Positions 56,852 through 64,000 of a DNA stretch of 64,000 bases are shown piece by piece. The first letter of the stretch is position 1, and each line of letters begins with the position of its first letter. The notes below the pieces were generated by a model. It saw only the letters and a list, made by a program, of their open reading frames with translations. It was not told the DNA's origin and searched no databases. This DNA comes from Talinum fruticosum (lineage: Eukaryota > Streptophyta > Magnoliopsida > Caryophyllales > Talinaceae): the NCBI GenBank assembly GCA_021018815.1, contig JAITYX010000128.1, positions 682,001 through 746,000 on the forward strand, given 5' to 3'. The position numbers were made by a program, and so were the translations under genes.

Positions 56852-58900
56852 ATGAGAGAGATGGGGGCTCAGTTCAAGGGTAGTAGTAACCATAACCAGA
56901 GCCACCACATTCAGAGAGGGAAGCCGTATGCGTTAATGCTACTTCTGGCATTCGGGGCAGCCATTCTTGGAGTTATGGTGCTTCACAAGCTCAGAGAAAG
57001 ACGCATCTTCACTACTCTTCTCAAACAAAAAGACCATGAACTTCTCACTCTTCACCTCCTTTTTCAGGTCCCTCTCTCTCTCTCTGTCCAAATCTCTATC
57101 ATTTTCACCAAATTCAGTGCTACTTCTTCGTTTTCTCCTTTTCTTCTTTTTTTTTTTTAAAAAAAAAATTGGAGGGTGGGGGAGGAGGGTGTATATGTGG
57201 GTTCTTTTATTTAAATCCTGATTTTTGGATGGAAAGATCTCGCAAATTATTGTTATAAAACCAGTTCTTTTTAGACGTGCTTCTTATGTAGCCCGAAAAC
57301 TATTACTTAATTTTGTAATTTTTTTAAATGAGATGGTCTCATTCTTTAAAATTAAAGAGAATAAGTATTTGTTTAAAAATCAACTCAACAAAACATTTAA
57401 GTAGATGATTAAAGGCTTATAAATAAATTTATATTTAAGTAGATGCAGTTAAGGCTCCCTTTGTATAGTTCCTTGATACAAGAAATTCAACTAAATTTAC
57501 AGCATGGAATTGTCTAAGTGAAGCTCTTGTATTGTTGCCCAATCAAAAATGGAGTATTTGAAATGTAAATGACGGAAAAGTCCACGGTGCCATTCTTCGT
57601 AACTGAATTTTTGGTCAACTTGCTTGCAGAGCGAGAAAGAGTTCAGCAAAGAAGCACGCAAGAAGATTGAAGAGATGAAAACCAAAGTGTACTCCCTAAG
57701 ATCCCAAAAGTTAGAGTTGGATCGACGGCTTTCGGACATGGAATCCACAATCTCAACTCTCCGAGACGAGAGAAACGTGATAGAATCCGCACTTGAAGAG
57801 AAGAAGAACGAGATCAAGATGCTCACAGCAGGGGGATCAACTCAAGCAGCGACGACGCCCTTCTGGTTGCTTCGCTCAAGGAGACAATAAAACTCAAGGA
57901 TGCCGTGATTGAAGACCTCAAGGTCCGCTTACAAAACACAGTGAATTCTAATTTCACCAGTAACTCAACCAAGCATGAACGGAGAATCGAAAATGAGAGC
58001 ATAACTCGGAGAGAAAATGGGCACATAGTGAATGGTGAAGCTCGAGGGCTTGCTGATGCGGTAGGTGTTTTGACAGGAGATGCAAATGCAGAGAATAAAA
58101 TTGCAGATTCTCAAAGTAACCAAGGCTTGAAAGCTGCAGAGAACAAGGCAAATGAAACTACCACAGGCCTTGAAGGTGAGACCAGTGACCGAGAAAGCAA
58201 CGGATATACAGCTAACACAAGCTTTCAAAGAGGCGGCCTTACCTTGGAAAAGTCGGATGGACTTGAACATGGTTCAGGTTCCAAAGGGAGACGGCAATCC
58301 AAGGGAGAAAGGTGGAGAGACACTGTAATAAACAGGAGACTAGGGCAAAGCTTATCTGCTGTTACCAATGGAATGGCAACCCTGATCAAAGATGACTCAA
58401 ATGAGGCAACAGAAAATGCAACCGCAGGCAATAATATCGGAAAAAATTTGCGCTATCTTCAAACAAGCAAAATCAGACTCGTAATACAGGAGACGATAGC
58501 CGAGCTAGGCAGGAGGATGCAAGAAATGCGGAAGATGATCCAGAGCAAAGCAATTTAGGTGACACAGAACAGGATAGCAATGAAAATGGCAAAACTGAAT
58601 TTGCTTCTGACGTCACGAGTGAGCAATGCTGGTTTCACGGACAATGACAGAAGACAGGAATCTGGTGAAATGAACAGTCGAGCAGAATACCAAGAGTCTA
58701 GTAGAAAGGAAGAGAAGACACAAGGCATGGATTTCAACAAGCATGAGAATGCCAACAAGCAAGGAAGAGAAAGTGAAAAAGAGGTAGCAGAGGCTGATTA
58801 CAAAGATGCAGAAACACAGGAACCGGAAATAGATAGAGCTGACATCCAGAGATTTTCGGAATCTGACCATGAGGATGAAACAGAAGAGAGTGAATTTTAG
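56852..58900 (+). CDS. Membrane-anchored coiled-coil protein with acidic tail, frameshifted
   Basis: Proposed exons 56852-57067 and 57630-58900. Exon 1 encodes a short N-terminus (a second in-frame ATG is at 56861), then one transmembrane segment (about residues 30-47, ALMLLLAFGAAILGVMVL) followed by LRERRIF. The intron has a GT donor and a TTGCAG acceptor and joins LLFQ to SEKEF in phase 0. Exon 2 begins with a long coiled coil (EFSKEARKKIEEMKTKVYSL to LEEKKNEIKML) and passes into a hydrophilic, N/E/S-rich tail ending EDETEESEF. The reading frame changes near 57831-57835 (a G run), near 58441-58446 (an A run) and between about 58605 and 58640; with these the total would be about 495 aa. It resembles plant-specific uncharacterised membrane/coiled-coil proteins. 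Function unknown. Confidence 0.65.
57068..57629 (+). other. Intron of the coiled-coil protein gene
   Basis: 562 bp, starts GTCCCT and ends TTGCTTGCAG. The exon-exon junction is in phase 0 between a glutamine and a serine codon. Confidence 0.75.
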
Positions 58901-60212
58901 GCTAGACAAATTCAAAATCTTCTGCATAATGACAGAAACGCTGACAAAATTTCTGTAGTATTAAGACAGCAGAAAATCATGCTTTCAAGTTCTGCTACGG
59001 TTGCCATTCCTGTTTTCTGCCACTGATACTAGAAGTGTATCTTTCAACAATAGCTTGGTGCTGCCACTGATACTAGAATTGTATCTTTCAACAATAGCTT
59101 GATCACCAAACGACAAATAGGCAACTGCAAACTGTAACTACATCCCTTTGAGGGTGCTTTCCTCACTAGGACTTTCCAGAAGAGAGTGAATTGCTGGAGT
59201 AAACATAATTTCACACAACTAAAACACTTTCTAAGGCTTTATATATAGGGACCATATCATAACTTCACAAAGTAATACAATTAAGATTTTTAACATACGT
59301 ACCACAACGGGCATTATTAAGGGCAAGAAAACTCTCTAGTACCTCCACTAGTACAAGTCAACTGCCAAACATAAATCTAAAGCAACTGAGAACAAAATCC
59401 ACTTTTTTTTTTTGGAAAGAGAGGGGGGATTAATTCTAGCTCCTAACACAATTTCGATAGATGGAGAAGCTGACTGATACAGGAAGTCTAGCACGCAAAT
59501 TTATTTGGTCAACGCTAAGCATATACCAGTTAGATAGGATCAAATCAGTAACTTAAGGGCTGTATTCTAAGTAAGCAAATGAAGATGCCAAGAATGTTCC
59601 CATGACCAATATTGCTCATAGTTGCATTGGATCTCTAAATAGCCGAATAACCAGCAGGTGAGAATACTTCAGCCCATGAACATCCACTTCTGAAGCAACT
59701 CCAGAATCATTATTACACAATTTATTCAGCTTTGAATCAGTGGACTTAAGTAAAAGGTCACCAAACTGTCAACAAGGTCATACATACACAGTACCTTCTT
59801 AAATTTAGACTGAAATATGCAGTTCACTAGTTCTAGACAAGCCAGCACCCTGAACTATACGAAGATTAAGTATTGTTTTGGCTTGGTTGGTATACCCATG
59901 AGCTACTGTCTCTGCTATCTCAATCCAATGAAGAAAAAATTCACAGGGACAGTTTCCAATTTCATGTTTCCCTCAACCAAAACTTAACCAACAAATCATT
60001 TAAGAAAGAAGGCCAGACAAAAGTAGCAGAAGAAGACATCCGGCCAAAATGTTTTATCATAACAGTTAGAACCGTCAGAAGTTTAACAAATGAAAACAAT
60101 CTCTGGCTCCAAAGCCATCTAACCAGCAACAAGGGACTAGCAGAGGATGTCCACCTCATTGAACAATTTCCAGCCATGATTTTATTGAAGGAACTTCATA
60201 TTTGTGGATGTT
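58901..60212. other. 3' flank of the coiled-coil gene, convergent with the next gene
   Basis: Non-coding. It includes a short tandem duplication (59017-59101). The ORFs on both strands at 59873-60223 overlap the presumed 3' UTR of the minus-strand gene and show no domain. Confidence 0.5.
59017..59101. repeat. 41-bp tandem duplication
   Basis: CTGCCACTGATACTAGAA then (G/T)TGTATCTTTCAAC and AATAGCTTG occur at 59017-59057 and 59061-59101, with one mismatch and a 3-bp spacer. It is a recent local duplication. Confidence 0.95.
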
Positions 60213-61692
60213 CTACTGTTTAGCTTCGGCCACCTGCCCAAAAAAAAGTAGCTATTGTAAGAGACAGGAAAGCACAAAAATGCAAATTGGTCGAGAATGA
60301 TGTTTGTGCCATGAATGTGTTCAAGTTATTTGTTCATTTGTAATGTGTTTTAAAAGCCTAAATTATAACATTAAAAACAAAAATTTTAGAGATATTGTCA
60401 TTTTCGTTAAAAAAATATATCCTGTGTTCTGGTAATTTTAGCAATAATTTTCATAATTTTAAAAGAAACTTATATTCTTCGTTAACTAATTTGATAATAT
60501 AGCCTAAAAGAAAAAAACGGAGGATGGGGATAATTTCACGCGATAAAGTTATATTAATAGATATAATTGAGGAAAATATACATGCAGAACATAGATAATC
60601 AACACAAAATGAACATTTTCCTAACTACTCAGCTCACATACCTGAATTTTATCCCTGACCTTTGAACTCCATTATCAACAGTTTCCCCTCGAAATCTTAT
60701 GTTATCATTTAGAAGCCTGGTTCACTTATAATCAAGAAAATATGCAACAAATGAGGATCATGTTCCATCTACGGTGTCCCATCCTAAGCTTCTAGATACA
60801 CCCCTCCTCGTTCCTATCTCTTTAGTGTCATTCATTGAAATAATGGTCTGTTCATTTTCGCATTATAACAACTCGTAAAAGCTACATGCTAACAGTGCCG
60901 GTTCGTAATAAATAATACTCCCTCCGTCCCAAAAACAATTGCTTGTTTTTGACTTTTGAGGTCAAACTTTGTGAATTTGACCAATATTTAATCAAAATAT
61001 ACATTGATTTACAATATAAAATAATTATCAATGGATTTCTTTTAAAAAATACTTTCATTATAATATAATTTTGTAATTTTTGTATTACGTAATTTTAAAA
61101 AACAATAGTCAAAGTGATGCATTGGAGATCGCAAAATGTCAAACAAGGCACTTATTTTGGGGCGGAGGGAGCATATAACAGCTAGCAACTAATTTTAACA
61201 GCTACAATGAACAAGTCCTCATACCAGCTCATAATAGCTACCAACTAACTTTTTACCCCTAAAACAAACAAGCCGTAAGTAAACTTATATAAAGATCAAT
61301 GTTTCAATGAATGACAAAGTAGTTGACACATAAAAATGAAGGGATTGCTTCGGTGTATTTTGGGAGGGGGGTCATGTTGTAAAACAAAAGCCAAATTATC
61401 AGCTACTTCTATAAAGATACTTCTCAGAATCATATGTTATCCTTCCTAAAATAATTCGCAAAACATCATCTAAACAATGCCACAGGTTGTTTAATGTGTA
61501 ACTCCATTCCCGTACAATGAATCAACAAGTAATTAAAATACTCCTTTACGATGGCATATGCCAAATGCCCAAAAATAGTATGAACCTCAAAAGACAGAGA
61601 ATTACCTCTTCCTTCTTGCCTTTACCCCTGGTGAAGAACTTGTAACCTCCAAAGAAAAGTAGACCCCATCCAGAAAGAGAGACAATAACAAA
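60213..61692 (-). CDS. Small one-span membrane protein, last two exons
   Basis: Minus strand. An 87-bp exon (61692-61606) follows a CTCGTGCAG acceptor and ends at a GTAAT donor; it encodes FVIVSLSGWGLLFFGGYKFF then TRGKGKKEE, that is one transmembrane segment followed by a basic lysine-rich tail. A last exon (60233-60213) follows a GGGCAG acceptor and adds VAEAKQ and a stop. Both join in phase 0. The pattern matches short plant membrane proteins of unknown function with a G-W-G-L-L-F-F-G-G-Y-K-F core. The intron (60234-61605) contains the Stowaway MITE. The first exon with the start codon was not found up to 64000 and may lie far upstream. Confidence 0.5.
60918..61171. mobile_element. Stowaway MITE (254 bp)
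   Basis: Terminal inverted repeats CTCCCTCCGTCCCAAAA on the left and CTCCCTCCGCCCCAAAA (reverse complement) on the right, the classic plant Stowaway termini of Tc1/mariner type. TA is directly outside on the left (60916-60917); on the right a TA follows after two extra bases. The interior is AT-rich and non-coding. It sits in the intron of the small membrane protein gene. Confidence 0.9.
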
Positions 61693-64000
61693 CTGCACGA
61701 GACAGCATTGGGGAAGTTAAATAGCTCTCCTTCACGTTATCAATTAAGCCTCCCAAAAATTCTACAAAAGTATGATGACTGCAAGAGGTACATCTAGGGC
61801 AAATAAATTTCTTTGACTTGAAAACATAAACATCTGAAGCTTCTACACAAATACAATGTGCCCTTTCGTACAGACAGATTATACATTTCAAAAATGTTAT
61901 TATTTCTTTGGCTAGAAAACAAAAAATAAATCTGATGCATATAGAATAAGAAAATTGTATGCACTGATAATATGCCTTGTCTTAAAGGCAGGATACAAAT
62001 TGCAAAAAGGTTAATTTGTTTTGGCGTAAAAACATTAAAAACAAAATGAAAACTAAAGGTCTTGAGGCAAGTAGAGCAACAACAAACTCATGTGCATTTA
62101 TATTCAAGAGTAAACAGCCTAATATGCCTCGTAGAGACAGCATACACATTGCAAGATGTCATATTTACAAGAACTATTTAAGAGTGGACTTACTGGTAGT
62201 TTTCCTGGAAACCACAAGAGTGCTCTAGCATAATTTTCATCATCATAAGAAACGCAAAAATAAAAAGGGAAGAGAGAGAGAGAGAGAGAGAGAGAGAACC
62301 TACAACCTAACCTCTGTATCCATGTTTTTCTAGTTTGGTGACCAAGTTAAACCCACTTATGAAACAGGCAACCAGGCCATGTTTTTCAGAAATTTATCCC
62401 CAAAGTTGCCAAAATCTAAATGCAGTTTACATAGCTAATTAAGGCTCATTTGCAGATAGTTGTGCAATTACTTCATAGAAAACATCCACAGAACATCCCA
62501 CTGGCACTAAACCATAAATCCTTACAAGTTTTGAGAAATTTTACTATATTCAATATACTTCAAATTTTCGAACAGTCAGGCTTATCTGATGTTGCCACAA
62601 AAGTATCATTCATCTCTGTGATATGTACAAAGTTTTGAAGACAACAGCTCAATAACACAAACCCTGTCGAAATTCTTGTTGCAGATGAAATCACCAAAGC
62701 AGCACAAAACTATACCTAAAATTATATTCATTCTTAGTAATATTCTATTTGACAAGTTCTTGAAACCTATAAGAGTTACGTGAAAGATGATATTTACATC
62801 GAACACAACGTCATCAATACTAATATTGATGATGGGGAGAAAAGCATTATCCTCACTGAAAATAGTCATGGCGAGGGCGGGAGACAGTATATACGACCTA
62901 TGGTTACTTTCCCAGTCTATACTTGCAAAAGATTTTTGCTTGCCTTTGCAGGACAGTATCAAGAAGACTATCAACTCTTAGACTAGACTTCTTTCTTACA
63001 CGGGCAAACTCCAGCTTCTCAATTCCATTTCATCCAATCCTACAGAGTACTGGTGCTTTGCTTTCTTGCTACCTACACAGGTTGTCAAGTATGTTAACAG
63101 CTGCGCAGATGTTCTTTTTGAGGTAAGAACCCTGAAAGGAGGATATTGCGCCCCTAATATTGGGGACACTGTAGGCACACCTATATCTCAATAGGGCTTC
63201 ACCTGGCACTAATGAAATTGACCTGGAACAGAGTATGTTTCACTGAGTTGCTCCATAAAATTCACGCTTGCCTAGACTGTATTTCGGCTCTTCAGACAAA
63301 TTATTTGAAAGGGTGGTGCTCTTTATGGGGTATACCTGTAGCCTTCTATAGGCTTAAAAACAACTTCCGCATACTAAAGCTCAATAGGTTACAAAAGTTA
63401 ATAGTGATGCTTAAAGGACAAGTGTGTTTGAAGTCTACATGCATTCATGGTAACTTAAGTGTGGTTGCTGGTTATAATGGGCAAGGGGCAAAAAGTCCAT
63501 AGTGTTCCAGCATATAAATACATGACTAGGTCTCACAGTAGAAAGATACCTGCGTATCCAAGCTCTTGCATGCAACAGAAGGCAGGGGACTATGTCCTTG
63601 ATTTCAGATCCAAAGTAGTTGTTTCCCACAGTGAAAAAGAACAAAAATTAAAGCATGTTTGCTCCTTCAGCAGTGAACTCTGGTATTCATTACTGATAAT
63701 ACACTAGAGACATGGATGGGGTTAACCAAAGACCTTGGTGTTTGAAGCCTTGAACACTGAGCTTAACTCAGGTTCCAGAATAATGTGAAGTTTTTTCACA
63801 ATTAACGAGGACAGCGTCACATAATGTCATCTGTGAACTGTGGTCTAAGCAATTTTTCAAGGTTAGCGCAGGAACTACTCAATCAGTTTACTCCATTCAA
63901 TAAAGTTGCTATGTCATCTAGTGCATAGGCATGGGGACTATGGTTTTTGTGTTCTCCCATCTCTGTAATGAAAATATTTAATGAGTTCTAGACCTTCCAA
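61693..64000. other. Non-coding, possibly intron of the minus-strand gene
   Basis: About 2.3 kb with no recognisable domain on either strand. A (GA)n run lies at about 62271-62296. Since the first exon of the minus-strand small membrane protein has not been found, part or all of this stretch may be its first intron and the gene may start beyond the window. Confidence 0.4.

Noticed and set aside
63540..63564. Possible first exon of the small membrane protein (short ATG frame before a GTATCT donor on the minus strand)
   Set aside because: The splice phase does not fit the phase-0 start of the exon at 61692.
1..64000. CRISPR arrays, bacterial operons, tRNA or rRNA genes
   Set aside because: The window is plant nuclear DNA; no regularly spaced repeats of CRISPR type and no recognisable tRNA or rRNA sequence were seen by eye.

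Overview
The window is nuclear DNA of a flowering plant, probably a eudicot. It is AT-rich, has spliced genes with GT-AG introns, and is dominated by nested plant transposable elements: Sirevirus-type copia, CACTA, PIF/Harbinger, MULE, LINE and MITEs. Only three or four host loci are visible: a formiminotransferase-like gene (15523-18155, +), a gene for a membrane-anchored coiled-coil/acidic protein (56852-58900, +), the last two exons of a small one-span membrane protein gene (61692-60213, -), and a possible 45-codon membrane micropeptide (18468-18605, +).

Layout. 1-5200: microsatellite, a fossil FAR1/FRS-type MULE transposase, and an old LTR-like region ending ...GGGGCGTTACA at 5202. 6563-9340: a LINE whose two halves point in opposite directions, as twin priming produces. 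9350-15230: non-coding, with a fold-back element. 15523-18605: the formiminotransferase-like gene and the micropeptide ORF. 18746-20255: two MITEs, the second a 910-bp MULE-type element with a 9-bp target-site duplication (TSD). 20832-28021: a PIF/Harbinger transposon (TSD TTA) whose transposase is split by a 2976-bp solo LTR (TSD GTGTG). 29828-45277: a CACTA TNP2 transposase split by a second solo LTR of the same family (30632-44175, TSD TTTCC), which is itself split by a 9902-bp Sirevirus (31581-41482, TSD AATTG). 47945-52770: a second, end-to-end CACTA element (TSD TCT). 56852-61692: the remaining host genes and a Stowaway MITE.

How the parts relate. Most of the window is a stratigraphy of insertions into insertions. 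TSDs and restored reading frames give the order. CACTA-1 came before solo LTR-2, which came before the Sirevirus. Harbinger came before solo LTR-1. No element looks autonomous now: every transposase and pol gene is interrupted by insertions, stops or frameshifts. Both longer host genes also carry single-base frameshifts, three of the four best explained by a base lost from a homopolymer, while their proteins otherwise look well preserved. This raises the question of residual assembly errors as opposed to real pseudogenes.

I found no convincing novel multi-gene system. The most notable items are the three-level nested insertion, the twin-primed LINE, the two related solo LTRs each sitting in a DNA-transposon transposase, and the short membrane ORF at 18468. 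All calls are made by eye from the sequence; no database search was run.
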